Source: a virus. From it: a DNA stretch of 42,135 bases. How positions within the stretch are numbered: the stretch's first letter is position 1; each line of letters starts with the position of its first letter. Below the pieces are notes generated by a model that worked only from the letters and a program-made list of their open reading frames with translations, had not been told where the DNA came from and made no database searches. The stretch lies in the IMG/VR virus record IMGVR_UViG_3300026319_000002, positions 1-42,135 of that record, one strand, 5' to 3'. A program made the translations under genes and the position numbers. Shown piece by piece: positions 33,638-42,135 of this stretch.

Positions 33638-34006
33638 CTAGTCGCTCCCCAAAAGCATTAAGGTCAATTGCCAGAGCCCATATTCGAGAATCGAAACATC
33701 GATCCGGTAACTGACCCCATCAACGTCCAGATAAGCATTGGAAAAAATCAGCGCGTTTTCTGGCACATCGGTCGCCCGGAACAGGCAAGTAAATTGATTC
33801 TGGTGAACGATGTAATTGAGGCCCTGGCTATGGGTCCGGACATCGCGCCATTGATCCGTTATCCAGAGGCAATGAATTTTTGCCTGGATCCGGCCGGCCG
33901 GCGTTTTGCCATCGCTAAAGGTGAAAGTTTTCCAGGTGCCATCATAATCAAGGGGCACATCGAATGACTCAGCGAATTGGGCTTGAACCTCTGGTAGATC
34001 GCTCAT
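33638..34006 (-). CDS. Putative head-tail joining protein
   Basis: A 122-aa protein, mostly beta by appearance, with WKTFTFSDGKTPAGRIQAKI, FTCLFRATDVPENALIFSNA and YLDVDGVSYRIDVSILEY. Proteins of this length and pattern between capsid and gpZ act as stopper or adaptor. The frame is open to a TTG at 34009, but ATG 34006 is chosen. It overlaps the previous small gene by 38 bp. Confidence 0.6.
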   Translation of the reverse strand: MSDLPEVQAQFAESFDVPLDYDGTWKTFTFSDGKTPAGRIQAKIHCLWITDQWRDVRTHSQGLNYIVHQNQFTCLFRATDVPENALIFSNAYLDVDGVSYRIDVSILEYGLWQLTLMLLGSD

Positions 34007-34184
34007 CAATTCGGAGATCGGTTTCCGGATCAGTCAGATGAATCAGGGCCGGATAATATTTTACGGCAGCACCGTCCCGGATCAGTTCGGCGGCCGTTTC
34101 CCTTTCTACCGTGATAATCGTGCCGGCCTTGAAATGAGGAGAAATGGTGCGGACAATTAATAATTTCTGCTTTTGTTCTGGCAC
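33969..34184 (-). CDS. Small hypothetical head protein (71 aa)
   Basis: A 71-aa protein beginning 2 bp after the capsid gene. It opens KQKLLIVRTISPHFKAGTII and continues with AAELIRDGAAVKYYPALIHL, a pattern seen in small proteins behind phage capsid genes. It may be a decoration or connector component. The long overlap with the next gene fits dense packing. Confidence 0.6.
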   Translation of the reverse strand: MPEQKQKLLIVRTISPHFKAGTIITVERETAAELIRDGAAVKYYPALIHLTDPETDLRIDERSTRGSSPIR

Positions 34185-34186
34185 CG

Positions 34187-36121
34187 CTATTGGTTGCCGG
34201 CATCGGTCGACGCGGTAAACGCGATCGCGTGCCGGAAAGCAACATCGGTCAACAAATTCATGATTACCCGAATCTGGAAATTTTGGGCCAAGCTATAGGG
34301 ATCGGTCACGATATCGAGCCCGCTCCAAGTCGCTATCATCAACTCCCTCCATTTCCCGAAAATGACCCGATCCGCCGGGATCTGTTTGGTGGCAAAGGCC
34401 CGGTAACCGTTGACCTCACTATCCGGTTCCCAAAGGTAACTTGGGAAATTGACCGCCTTGGGCAAAACCTTCCATTTCGCTTTCACATGCGGGGTCGTGA
34501 GATAAGCCGCAGTTTCATCCAATTGCACATTGGAATCTTCGACCGCACCTTCGAAATTGACCACCGAGCCATAAGTCGCTGCGGCGCCAAAGGTCTGATC
34601 CGGCGAGCGCAAAGCTGGATTGTACAAATTACCAACTCCGCTCACATTAGCGCCCACCGTTAAAATCCCGGTCGGTTGCGGATTAGCGCCGGGACCGGTG
34701 CCAGCAATCGCCGCCAAATCTTGGCCCAACGCAATAATCCGAAGGAGATCGTCGCGAACAATGACCTCGATATCGAGCGAGGATTGAGCCAAGAGTAGTT
34801 TCGAATAAGCGGTTTGGGTGGCCAAACGTTTCGGGGCCAGGGGCACTTGATCAAAGGCTTGAGCGCTCGGTGCAATCGCGGCATTTTCCGCTTCCCACGT
34901 TGCGGTAGCGGCACCGGTTTGGCGCGGCATACTTAGATTGCCGACTAAGCCACCCATCATGGTGGCACCGGCTTTGCCCGTAATGACCAAATTGCGAAGG
35001 AGTTCGATTAAACTCGGTTCAATCGTATTCTGAATCGTGAGACCACCGGCGCTGGGCACCCCGGCACTGAGTTGCCGGGTAAAAGCGAAATCGGGCATGA
35101 AAAATCCGGCGGGTTGCCGCCCAAGTTGCCGGGTGAGTTCAACACTGACTTCGCGCTCAAGTCCGCTTAAGCCTTCCTGACCTTCTCGAAGCGCTTTTAA
35201 GAGGGAATAGCGCCCAATATCGCGCTGGGAAACGTTAACCGGTTGCGGTACTGCCGGCACAATCGTCGATTCGCCGCGCTTCATTTGTTCATCGAGAATA
35301 AAGCGCTGGAATTCACCGACCGCTCGGCCCTCGGTCACGAATCGATCGGCGTCGGTTTTATGTTTGTAAAAATCCCCTAACCTCATGAGATCGCGAACCC
35401 GAAGTTGTTCGGCACTTCGAGCATCAGTGATCGCTTGTTCGTTGACTTCGATTTGGGGTTCCATAGATGGCGCTTGATTCATTGGAGTAGATACCGGTGG
35501 TTCGGGAGTGACTTCCTCGCGCGGATTAAAAACTCTGACCTCATAACCTTGCAAAGTTTCGCTCCGGCCAATGCCGACATTGGTATCGGCCGGGATATTA
35601 ACCAGACTTATTTCGATCGGTTCCCAGCGTTCGATCGTAAAATAATCTTCGTCTTCGTCTTCATCCGGTTTTTCTTCTTCATCCAAAAGGTCATCGAGCT
35701 CGTCCCGTTTAAGCCGGCGCATATCGTGGACGATGTAACCGACCGAAATATTGGTCCGGATCCGAGCCTTGATGTCGCGTAAAATTTCGCGGACCTGATC
35801 AGTTTCAGAAAATCTGGCGGTGGCGTAGCCTTTGCCGTTTTCAAACTTGTATTCGCTAATTACCCCGATCTGGCTTCGCCAATTGAACCGGTCATGATCC
35901 AGTAAAAAGGGCACCATTCCCCGATCGAGCCGAGCCGTAACAATGGCCCCTTTCTCGTGGGAAAGGGATTCATGGCCGAACCAGCGCGGGATAAAAGTGC
36001 GACTGGAAAAGGAAAATTTTGCTTCCCGTTTTTCTTCGTCCACATCCTCGCTGCGAACCTCACAACCGCGGGTTTGAATCAATGCTTTCGGCGGCAGCGT
36101 TGGGATCTTCTCCGTATCCAT
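34187..36121 (-). CDS. Fused HK97-type prohead protease and major capsid protein
   Basis: A 644-aa fusion. Residues 1-190 form an S78 prohead protease, with His76 in FLLDHDRFNW, Ser126 in TNISVGYIV and Glu170 in EPIEISLVNIPADT, the expected catalytic triad. An acidic stretch (144-160) interrupts it. Residues about 205-320 form a helical scaffold-like delta region, and about 335-644 an HK97-fold capsid protein (SAGVPSAGGLTIQNTI, GNLSMPRQTGAATATWEAEN, KLLLAQSSLDIEVIVRDDLL). Self-cleavage should release the capsid part in the prohead. The start lies within the portal 3' end, a 62-bp overlap in another frame. Confidence 0.9.
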   Translation of the reverse strand: MDTEKIPTLPPKALIQTRGCEVRSEDVDEEKREAKFSFSSRTFIPRWFGHESLSHEKGAIVTARLDRGMVPFLLDHDRFNWRSQIGVISEYKFENGKGYATARFSETDQVREILRDIKARIRTNISVGYIVHDMRRLKRDELDDLLDEEEKPDEDEDEDYFTIERWEPIEISLVNIPADTNVGIGRSETLQGYEVRVFNPREEVTPEPPVSTPMNQAPSMEPQIEVNEQAITDARSAEQLRVRDLMRLGDFYKHKTDADRFVTEGRAVGEFQRFILDEQMKRGESTIVPAVPQPVNVSQRDIGRYSLLKALREGQEGLSGLEREVSVELTRQLGRQPAGFFMPDFAFTRQLSAGVPSAGGLTIQNTIEPSLIELLRNLVITGKAGATMMGGLVGNLSMPRQTGAATATWEAENAAIAPSAQAFDQVPLAPKRLATQTAYSKLLLAQSSLDIEVIVRDDLLRIIALGQDLAAIAGTGPGANPQPTGILTVGANVSGVGNLYNPALRSPDQTFGAAATYGSVVNFEGAVEDSNVQLDETAAYLTTPHVKAKWKVLPKAVNFPSYLWEPDSEVNGYRAFATKQIPADRVIFGKWRELMIATWSGLDIVTDPYSLAQNFQIRVIMNLLTDVAFRHAIAFTASTDAGNQ

Positions 36122-37775
36122 TTAATTCTTTAGATACCGCCACCGGTTTCGCTACAGGTTTGACTACGGGTTTCGCACCATTGGGTTTAGCGGCCGGTTT
36201 AAGCCCGGTCGGGCCGGTCCCGGCTTCCGGTGCTTCGCCTTCCTGGGTGGGTTCAACGGCCGGCATTTTGCTGAACGGATTGATGAAATCGAGGCCGGCC
36301 GCTTCGATCAATTCTTTTTCTTGGACTAATTCCTCGATCACATCTTCGAGCTCAAGCCCCTGCTCGGCCAATTCCCGGCGCCGGGTCGATAGGCCGCCAT
36401 CGATCGCGCCCAAACTGGCTTGCAAATCTTTGACTGGATCGACAAACGCCCAACCCCGCGGTTTCCAAATTGCGCTTGAGCCAATCTGTTCCAATTGATC
36501 GAAACCAACGTCCGGTAAGGCATCGGCTAAGATTGCAGTTTCGAACCAGGCTTCAAAGATGGGTTGCATCACATGCTCGCTAAAGAAGCGTTGCAACTCC
36601 CGCCAGTATTCCACTTCCTTGCTTTGGCCAAAGCGAGCGCTCGAGTAATTGACGCTCTCCAAATCGTTGGCCAGGGTGTTGTACTGGATTCCGAGCCCGC
36701 TCGAGATTGAGCGCAGCGTATTTTTGCGAAAATCAGCATAAGTCTCGGTCGGGTTCGAAGGATCAAAGGGTTTGAAACTGTAGCCCGGCGGCAATTCCAC
36801 GACTTCACCCGGGCTAACTTCCTCGATAATCTCGCCGGTCTCAGCCTGGCCTTGACCCTCATATCTCGGAGCGTCTTTGGTCCGCTCAAGAAACCCCATC
36901 TTGGAAGCGGCAATCCGATTGGAAACCGCCAGCGCTTCCTCGTAACGCTCTAGGATCCGGCACTTGGTTTCGACCGGAGTAAACCAGGTAATGCCGCGGA
37001 CCTGGGTGATGCGTTCCTGCAAATAGACGTGAACCACATCGCTCGCTTCAACCCGGATCCGGCGCGCGGTGTAGGAATTGGCGGCAAAAACGTCTTGCTG
37101 AAAATAATCGAGTAAATTGTACGCGGTCGGTTTGCCGTAATTGTCGAGCTCAACCCCGAGAGAGACGCGTTTTCCTTCCGTTAGCAGCGCGTTGTACCAG
37201 ATATCGAGGGCATCGGCTTCTAAGAGTTGAACGGCGAATCGGAACCGATTTCCTCGAAAGCCGCGAATCAGACGAATCAGCACTTCCCCATCACGAGCTA
37301 AGGCCCGCAGAATTAATCGATCCGCATCTAGGCCACTATTCTGGCCGGTCACATCGTAAATCCCGCGGCGCCGGAATTCCTTCCAACCATCCTGCAAGGT
37401 TTTATTCAATTTATCGTTGTAATTTGGCCCTTTGAGATTTTTGACCTTGGAATGGTATTTGATCCCGGTCGCTCCCAACACATTGGAACAGAGCTCGCGC
37501 AAGAATGCTTTGGCATGCGGATTATTGCGCTCGAGATCGCGCGCCAAAAAACAAGTCCGGCGCCAGCCATGCAGAATTTCGTAGTTGCCGCTCGTAGCCC
37601 AGGCCAACCAATCGCTCTGCGTATTGGACGGGATCGCTGCATCATAACGCCGGATCCGATGCAGATTCCCCTTGGTAAAGGGCACCAGGGCGGCCGCCGG
37701 TCTGGGTACAACCGGAGATGGTTCAACTACCTTGGCCGGTGCCCGGGTTGGAGGTAGCAGATAAATTAAGCTCAT
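36060..37775 (-). CDS. Portal protein, lambda type
   Basis: A 571-aa portal (lambda gpB family). NPHAKAFLRELCSNVLGATG, DGWKEFRRRGIYDVTGQNSG, a RVEASDVVHVYLQERITQVR block, LRSISSGLGIQYNTLANDLE with NYSSAR, and IWKPRGWAFVDPVKDLQASL are family hallmarks. A flexible Ala/Pro/Lys-rich C-terminus follows (AKPNGAKPVVKPVAKPV). It forms the dodecameric ring for DNA entry. A purine-rich ribosome site precedes ATG 37775. Confidence 0.92.
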   Translation of the reverse strand: MSLIYLLPPTRAPAKVVEPSPVVPRPAAALVPFTKGNLHRIRRYDAAIPSNTQSDWLAWATSGNYEILHGWRRTCFLARDLERNNPHAKAFLRELCSNVLGATGIKYHSKVKNLKGPNYNDKLNKTLQDGWKEFRRRGIYDVTGQNSGLDADRLILRALARDGEVLIRLIRGFRGNRFRFAVQLLEADALDIWYNALLTEGKRVSLGVELDNYGKPTAYNLLDYFQQDVFAANSYTARRIRVEASDVVHVYLQERITQVRGITWFTPVETKCRILERYEEALAVSNRIAASKMGFLERTKDAPRYEGQGQAETGEIIEEVSPGEVVELPPGYSFKPFDPSNPTETYADFRKNTLRSISSGLGIQYNTLANDLESVNYSSARFGQSKEVEYWRELQRFFSEHVMQPIFEAWFETAILADALPDVGFDQLEQIGSSAIWKPRGWAFVDPVKDLQASLGAIDGGLSTRRRELAEQGLELEDVIEELVQEKELIEAAGLDFINPFSKMPAVEPTQEGEAPEAGTGPTGLKPAAKPNGAKPVVKPVAKPVAVSKELNGYGEDPNAAAESIDSNPRL

Positions 37776-37780
37776 TTTCT

Positions 37781-38131
37781 TTACCCCTTAGCCGCGTAAG
37801 CTGGTAACCAGCCAGTATACTTGTGCGAAACCTCTCCCGTCGATTCGCGGTGGCTAAATACACAATAGGCGTAACCGATCGGAGCCCCGCCCAAGAAAGT
37901 GAACTCGTGCTTAGAATCGGCTTCAATCAGTACAAAAAAGGGACCTTCTCGCTCAAAGTCATAAGCCAGCTTTCCTTCTGGTGTCCACTTCTTGATGTGC
38001 CAATTGCCGCAAAAGAAAATCGAAGTGTGATCGAATAAATGTGTATGCCCGTCGATCACCTCGCCCGGTTTCAACCCGTGGCCATCTTCGCCCATGGTCC
38101 GCACAAAAATGCTATCTAGCACAAATTCCAT
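37781..38131 (-). CDS. Cupin-like small protein
   Basis: A 116-aa protein that looks like a single small beta-barrel. GLKPGEVIDGHTHLFDHTSI carries a His-x-His cluster in cupin motif 1 position, followed by GPFFVLIEADSKHEFTFL as motif 2 with a further His. This suggests a metal-binding cupin fold. It lies between the S74 fibre and the portal, so it could be a head decoration or a fibre partner. Function is unknown. Confidence 0.55.
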   Translation of the reverse strand: MEFVLDSIFVRTMGEDGHGLKPGEVIDGHTHLFDHTSIFFCGNWHIKKWTPEGKLAYDFEREGPFFVLIEADSKHEFTFLGGAPIGYAYCVFSHRESTGEVSHKYTGWLPAYAAKG

Positions 38132-38143
38132 CGGTCAACCGCA

Positions 38144-40531
38144 TTAGTTGCTTTGGTTTAATCGAGTTTCTAATACCACAATGCGCGCTTCGAGTTCTTT
38201 AATTTTGGCCACTGCAATCGCCAATACTCCGGCCATGTCATAGCTTTTTATTCCCTCTTCATTTTCGTACACCGCATCAGGCATTCCCTCGTAAACGTGA
38301 TCTGCAAGGAAGCCGAAATGAAGCCGGTCAATATCTGGATCAGGCATCTGTACCCGACCAGCTGGAGCTTGTAAGGGGTTATCGATTGGGATCGGCGCCC
38401 ATTTAAAGCGAACTGGCTTCAAAGCCTCGAACGCAACAGCAGCTTCGTCCGGGTCAACCGGCGCAATATCGGTTTTAAGCGAAGCATCCGAAGTCAATTT
38501 TACTCCATTAGCATAAACGTCTCTTGTGACCTGAAGATCACCACCGGGAGCGGTTTTGAATTGGGTCTGTAAACCATAACCCGCATTACCACATGCAAAT
38601 TCGAAAGCCGTCACGGTACCGTAATAACTGTAAGGACCTACTTGATGAACGATGATAGCCGCATTAGCGGCCGCATCCCGCCCACTAGGAACAGCAAATC
38701 GAATAGCGGGCCAATCTTGTCCGACCGTGGTGTTGCTTTTGTAAATCCGCAGATAACTGTCGTTCAGACTCGCGGCTATACCACCTCCGGCATTAATCGA
38801 CAAACCAGCGCCGCCACCAGTTTCCGTAATATCAATCGCATTGCCACCGACAGAATTATTAATAGTCAGGGCGTTCGCTGAAGTGACAGCGGTAATAGAT
38901 AACGGTCCCGACATATTATCGCCAGTCTTAGCTACCTTAGTGGCGACAGACGCAGCAGTAGCGTAGCGAGCATCCCCGTTGATCGTATCGATAATATCGC
39001 GCCGATTGCTGCCATCATTGTTTTCAATACCGGGCTGAGTATTTCCCGAATGACATCGAATGGTCAGACCGGTACCAACCTTCTTAAAAAACCTACCTCC
39101 ACCGTTGCAAGTTAGTCCCTGGCCATCGATATCGGTCTGGAACGCTTCGGCCCCAGTACCCGCAACATGCACCGCGATTCCGCCATTATTGTTAGTAACC
39201 GACACCGCATCGGTCGTTGTATTATCGGTAACAGCGATAGCATATCCACTAGAACCGTTAGTGATATCCAGAGCATCAGCAGCAGTGGTGCTGATTAGAA
39301 TCAAGGTACCGGTCATGGTATCGCCAGCCTTGGCCACCTTGGTGGGATCAGTTGCGCTCAGTACCTTAATATCAACGTACTGTTTAGTTGCAGCCTGCAA
39401 ATTAGCTATAGGATCAGCCGCTAAGAGTACCGCTGGAGCATTAATTTGACCGGCCCAAATCGTTTGTGGAGGTGAAGCTATCGCAGTACGGAAAATTTCT
39501 CGCTGACCATAACCGCCGTTCCAAGTATAAAGTATGAAAATTCCTTCCGCGCTTCCACCAACAATATTGCCATCCCAAATTGCAGTAAGCTGAGCTAGAG
39601 GACGGCCATCGGCACTACGTAACACGATGCCGTTATTGGATTGATTCGCTACTCCCGAACCATAAAGATTGAGTTGAGCATCATTCTGAATACTCAAAGC
39701 ACCCGTCATCGTGTCGCCAGCCTTCTTCACATGCAGAGGGTCGAGAGTCAGACTGCTATCGACATAATTCTTGGTGGCAGCATCCTGCGGATTAACTGGA
39801 TTACTCAGCGCGGTGATCCGCCCAGTACCACCCAGATTGATCGCCGTACAAGTGAGTCCATTGTTATCAATCTGTAACTTGGTATTGCCGGCACCAATCA
39901 GCACAAAAAGTGCGTTGCCCACACGCATGAGCCCATAATCCAGTGAACCGAGCGCCAATCCGGCCGTGTTGGGGTCCCCTCCTGGCACCTGCAATGGGCC
40001 AGTCATGGTATCGCCAGCCTTGAGCACTTTGGTCGGATCAGTGGCCGTCAGTACTGCGATATCAACGTAGCCTTTCGTGGCCGCACCGAGCAAATCGATC
40101 GGATCAGCCGAAAGCACCAGCAGGCCCGTCATGGTATCGCCGCTGCGCTCGAGCTTGGTTCCTTCCAAGAGCGAGAGCGCATCTTGCACATTATCCTGAC
40201 CGACTATTTGCGGTACCACCGTGACATTGGCGGCGGTTACTGGTGCTCCCCCGATCGCGATCCGAACCCATTGCGGGCTCTGATCACAAAAGACCCAATC
40301 CGCTTGATTTAAATCCATGCCGGCAATCGGCCCGCTCGGCACCGTGCCGCCCTTGGTGCAAATCACATAATCATTGACCCGCAAAATATCGGCCGGTGGT
40401 AATGGCCCATCGGCAATCCCGGTAAAGACACTGAAATGACAAAGACCGGTCGAACCGTCAATCGTGCCAATGGCGACCTGATTTTTCACCAGCACCGAAC
40501 CCGCACCGCCAATGGAACCGAAACCTCCCAA
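38144..40531 (-). CDS. Fibre protein with S74 self-cleaving C-terminal chaperone
   Basis: A 795-aa fibre. The N-terminus (1-110) is a glycine-rich attachment region. Five AGDTMTG-type repeats at roughly even intervals (RSGDTMTGLL, KAGDTMTGPL, KAGDTMTGAL, KAGDTMTGTL, KTGDNMSGPL) with ATKGYVD-type partners mark a long trimeric beta shaft. The C-terminus has SDASLKTDIAPVDPDEA and PVRFKWAPIP, the S74 endosialidase-type intramolecular chaperone with the cleavage Ser before Asp, ending in a coiled coil (IKELEARIVVLETRL). It is encoded between terminase and portal, far from the tail fibres, so a head fibre is possible. Confidence 0.85.
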   Translation of the reverse strand: MGGFGSIGGAGSVLVKNQVAIGTIDGSTGLCHFSVFTGIADGPLPPADILRVNDYVICTKGGTVPSGPIAGMDLNQADWVFCDQSPQWVRIAIGGAPVTAANVTVVPQIVGQDNVQDALSLLEGTKLERSGDTMTGLLVLSADPIDLLGAATKGYVDIAVLTATDPTKVLKAGDTMTGPLQVPGGDPNTAGLALGSLDYGLMRVGNALFVLIGAGNTKLQIDNNGLTCTAINLGGTGRITALSNPVNPQDAATKNYVDSSLTLDPLHVKKAGDTMTGALSIQNDAQLNLYGSGVANQSNNGIVLRSADGRPLAQLTAIWDGNIVGGSAEGIFILYTWNGGYGQREIFRTAIASPPQTIWAGQINAPAVLLAADPIANLQAATKQYVDIKVLSATDPTKVAKAGDTMTGTLILISTTAADALDITNGSSGYAIAVTDNTTTDAVSVTNNNGGIAVHVAGTGAEAFQTDIDGQGLTCNGGGRFFKKVGTGLTIRCHSGNTQPGIENNDGSNRRDIIDTINGDARYATAASVATKVAKTGDNMSGPLSITAVTSANALTINNSVGGNAIDITETGGGAGLSINAGGGIAASLNDSYLRIYKSNTTVGQDWPAIRFAVPSGRDAAANAAIIVHQVGPYSYYGTVTAFEFACGNAGYGLQTQFKTAPGGDLQVTRDVYANGVKLTSDASLKTDIAPVDPDEAAVAFEALKPVRFKWAPIPIDNPLQAPAGRVQMPDPDIDRLHFGFLADHVYEGMPDAVYENEEGIKSYDMAGVLAIAVAKIKELEARIVVLETRLNQSN

Positions 40532-40545
40532 TTTAAAAATCCTTT

Positions 40546-41004
40546 CTAAAATTTAGCAAAAGTAACTGTGGTGTATGCGTCGGCGGTCAGCTTCATGACT
40601 GATAAGGTCGGGCCAGGGCGTTGCCCTTCAAAAAATTTGCTCACCCCCACATTAAGCAACATGCAACTTTCGGCTCCTACCACCGGATCAGTCAGCGGAT
40701 CGAAATTAATCCAGATATTGCCTGGCCCATAATTCAGGATCGAAAACTGCCCGGTTTGATAATCGATCTGGATCGTTAACACGTCGCCCGTCGCAATCGA
40801 GATCGTGCCAACATCCACACAGAGCACAGTCCGATTGGCGGCCCCAACCCGCGGCCGCATTTCCCGCGGTGCTTCCGGCGCTTCCGGTTCTGGCGTTTCC
40901 GGTGCGGCCTCCGCCTCAACTTCGCGCTCGGGTAAGCCCAGCCGTTTCACCCGCCGAGGAAAATCGACGTAAATCAAATCGGGCGGCTTTTTTGGCTTAA
41001 CCAT
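40546..41004 (-). CDS. Hypothetical virion protein (152 aa)
   Basis: A 152-aa protein. The N-terminal 50 residues are basic then Glu/Pro-rich (AAPETPEPEAPEAPREMRPR). The rest is a beta-rich domain with LCVDVGTISIATGDVLTIQI, LNYGPGNIWINFDPLTDPVV and a C-terminal TADAYTTVTFAKF. It looks like a small surface domain on a flexible arm and lies directly upstream of the S74 fibre. No family is recognised. Confidence 0.6.
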   Translation of the reverse strand: MVKPKKPPDLIYVDFPRRVKRLGLPEREVEAEAAPETPEPEAPEAPREMRPRVGAANRTVLCVDVGTISIATGDVLTIQIDYQTGQFSILNYGPGNIWINFDPLTDPVVGAESCMLLNVGVSKFFEGQRPGPTLSVMKLTADAYTTVTFAKF

Positions 41005-41014
41005 ATTAGGCCAT

Positions 41015-41149
41015 TCATGGCCAATGCTTAGGTGCGTCTTTGATCGCTTCGGAAATGGGGGGCAATTCTAATTCTCCGAAGTCCGGATCGACCACAATTT
41101 CATAACCGGCTGCACGGAGAATAGCCGCAATATCGTCTGGTTCACTCAT
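41015..41149 (-). CDS. Very small hypothetical protein (44 aa)
   Basis: ATG at 41149 lies 3 bp after the previous stop, and TGA is at 41015, 10 bp before the next gene. The product MSEPDDIAAILRAAGYEIVV continues DPDFGELELPPISE and is acidic. Tight spacing on both sides supports it as a real gene. Function unknown. Confidence 0.5.
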   Translation of the reverse strand: MSEPDDIAAILRAAGYEIVVDPDFGELELPPISEAIKDAPKHWP

Positions 41150-41152
41150 GCT

Positions 41153-41353
41153 CTAGCGTGTAGCTAAGGGTTTAAGCCGGCTACGTAATTCGCGGTTTTC
41201 TTCCTCGAGCTCTTCCTTCTCCGTCTCCAGCTGCCCGATCTGCTGATTCAAATCAACAATATGCAAGCTCAACCAGAAAATGCTTTGCCGCGAGCGTTTG
41301 ACCAATTGCACAAAGCGTTCCTCGCGGTCGTCGTTCTCTTGGGTCTCAGTCAT
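41153..41353 (-). CDS. Small coiled-coil protein (66 aa)
   Basis: A 66-aa protein that is almost wholly helical. Residues 28-62 show a leucine/isoleucine heptad pattern (LHIVDLNQQIGQLETEKEEL followed by EEENRELRSRL), so it should form a parallel coiled-coil. It could be a scaffold-like or adaptor protein in head assembly. No family is recognised. Confidence 0.6.
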   Translation of the reverse strand: MTETQENDDREERFVQLVKRSRQSIFWLSLHIVDLNQQIGQLETEKEELEEENRELRSRLKPLATR

Positions 41354-41359
41354 AAATTT

Positions 41360-41938
41360 TTACATGTTGCGGAACCAAGGAATGATTCGATTCGAACGGC
41401 GGTTGCCGATTAATTTGGCCTGCTCATCTTGCACCCGCTGATAAATCTCGTTCCGGACCTGCCAGAGCTTGGCCACATCCCAGAGGGTGTATTGTTTGGT
41501 GCCAAAGGTGACCATTTGCACTTTCTGGCTCAAGAGTGCCAACAGCGTTTTATCGCATGCCGCCAAATCCTTTTGCAAAATCGTCTCGGTCCCGACCCAG
41601 TTGGCGTTGCCGATATCGACGACCACCTTGACCCCGCCGGTCTGCAAAACAAATTTGTCGGTTCCCTTCGTTACGCTGACTTGGAATTGATAGGGTTGGG
41701 GTAAGAGCCTGGCGGTATCGGCTCCGGCAATATCCCAGGAAAAAATGTTGCCATCCACGCTCGCCGGCGCCACCAGGCGCGCCGTGGTCGCGGCGAACAC
41801 AATTTGCCCAGCCCAAGTACCATCGCCATAATCGAAATTTTGCACTTTAAATTGCCAATTTGTGCCCGCAATCAGCCCGGTATCAGGAAAAATGATCGTT
41901 TTTGCTAAATCTTGGCTCAGGAATGGACTGGTACTCAT
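41360..41938 (-). CDS. Two-domain structural protein (192 aa)
   Basis: From ATG 41938 the protein has 192 aa. The frame is also open from TTG 41941. Residues 1-115 look beta-rich and Ig/BppU-like (GLIAGTNWQFKVQNFDYGDG, PYQFQVSVTKGTDKFVLQTG). Residues 115-192 are helical and resemble gpW-type or head-tail adaptor tails (YTLWDVAKLWQVRNEIYQRV). Its start overlaps the sigma-like gene stop (TGATG). I cannot name a family, but a virion role is likely from context. Confidence 0.6.
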   Translation of the reverse strand: MSTSPFLSQDLAKTIIFPDTGLIAGTNWQFKVQNFDYGDGTWAGQIVFAATTARLVAPASVDGNIFSWDIAGADTARLLPQPYQFQVSVTKGTDKFVLQTGGVKVVVDIGNANWVGTETILQKDLAACDKTLLALLSQKVQMVTFGTKQYTLWDVAKLWQVRNEIYQRVQDEQAKLIGNRRSNRIIPWFRNM

Positions 41939-42135
41939 CAAGCCCTAAATACCGGTCGCGCCTCCGGATGTCCCCAGAGAACCAATCGAAGATTGTCCCG
42001 GATCGCGACCCGGTCACCGGCGCGGATCCTCGGAAAATTCTCCGGCCGAAACGCGAAAATGATCGAGGGCGCCAGATCCCGCAATAACACACAGAGCCGG
42101 GTAAAATCGGCCTCGCTCAAATACCGGGCGTAAGG
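41938..42135 (-). CDS. Sigma-like regulator, C-terminal part (continues from 823..1)
   Basis: This is the end of the gene described at 1..823. The reading frame runs in from the right edge and stops at TGA 41938-41940. Bases 42009-42135 duplicate 1-127, so only 41938-42008 adds new sequence. The C-terminal residues include PENFPRIRAGDRVAIRDN and a final HPEARPVFRA. No domain is recognised in this part. Confidence 0.65.
   Translation of the reverse strand, partial: PYARYLSEADFTRLCVLLRDLAPSIIFAFRPENFPRIRAGDRVAIRDNLRLVLWGHPEARPVFRA
42009..42135. repeat. Right copy of 127-bp terminal direct repeat
   Basis: Identical to bases 1-127. It should be counted once in the circular genome. Confidence 0.95.

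Overview
The window is one complete, circularly closing genome of a temperate contractile-tailed phage. Its first 127 bases are repeated exactly as its last 127 (1..127 = 42009..42135), so the non-redundant circle is 42,008 bp. The artificial ends cut one gene, a sigma-factor-like CDS that runs from 823 down to 1 and continues from 42008 to 41938. The particle follows a P2-type tail plan (sheath, tube, tail chaperone with a -1 frameshift, tape measure, X, D, V, U, W, J, I, collar fibre) joined to a lambda/HK97-type head (GpA-type terminase, lambda-type portal, fused S78 protease and major capsid protein). The host cannot be named. The integrase C-terminus, with both catalytic histidines replaced, and a full-length secreted arylsulfatase would suit a sulfatase-rich phylum such as Verrucomicrobiota or Planctomycetota. 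That is inference only.

Layout in the direction of transcription (nearly everything is on the minus strand): (1) Control and lysogeny, 14.3 to 10.5 kb: an attP-like tRNA fragment, a tyrosine integrase, two small DNA-binding proteins, a structured intergenic region with a strong terminator and DnaA-box-like repeats, and 21-bp tandem repeats in front of an excisionase-like gene. (2) Early replication and recombination operon, 10.5 to 3.76 kb: VRR-NUC nuclease, small membrane protein, ParB-domain protein, GHKL (Hsp90/MutL-type) ATPase, 57-aa protein, RecT-like annealing protein, PD-(D/E)XK-like nuclease, Lar-like anti-restriction zinc protein and RepA-like NTPase. Many genes are joined by ATGA overlaps. 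A 61-bp near-perfect dyad closes the operon. (3) Packaging, 3.64 to 0 kb and across the origin: two small genes, terminase small and large subunits (the large one has no ATG and lies behind an A9 slippery run), and the sigma-like gene. (4) Head, 41.9 to 32.2 kb: small structural genes, an S74 self-cleaving fibre, a cupin-like protein, portal, protease-capsid fusion and head completion genes. (5) Tail, 32.2 to 19.3 kb. It is interrupted by a plus-strand cassette of four small genes (29.18 to 30.22 kb) with a divergent ribbon-helix-helix regulator and shared operator, and by an HNH endonuclease gene between X and D. (6) Host-contact and lysis module, 20.8 to 14.3 kb: two collar-fibre/small-adaptor pairs flanking an arylsulfatase, a holin-like protein, a GH108-type muramidase and a proline-rich protein.

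The most unusual points are the phage-encoded arylsulfatase with intact catalytic residues and a signal peptide, the ParB plus GHKL ATPase pair inside the recombination operon, the sigma-like gene hidden by the contig ends, and the self-regulated plus-strand cassette inside the tail genes. All calls come from reading the sequence. No database search was run.
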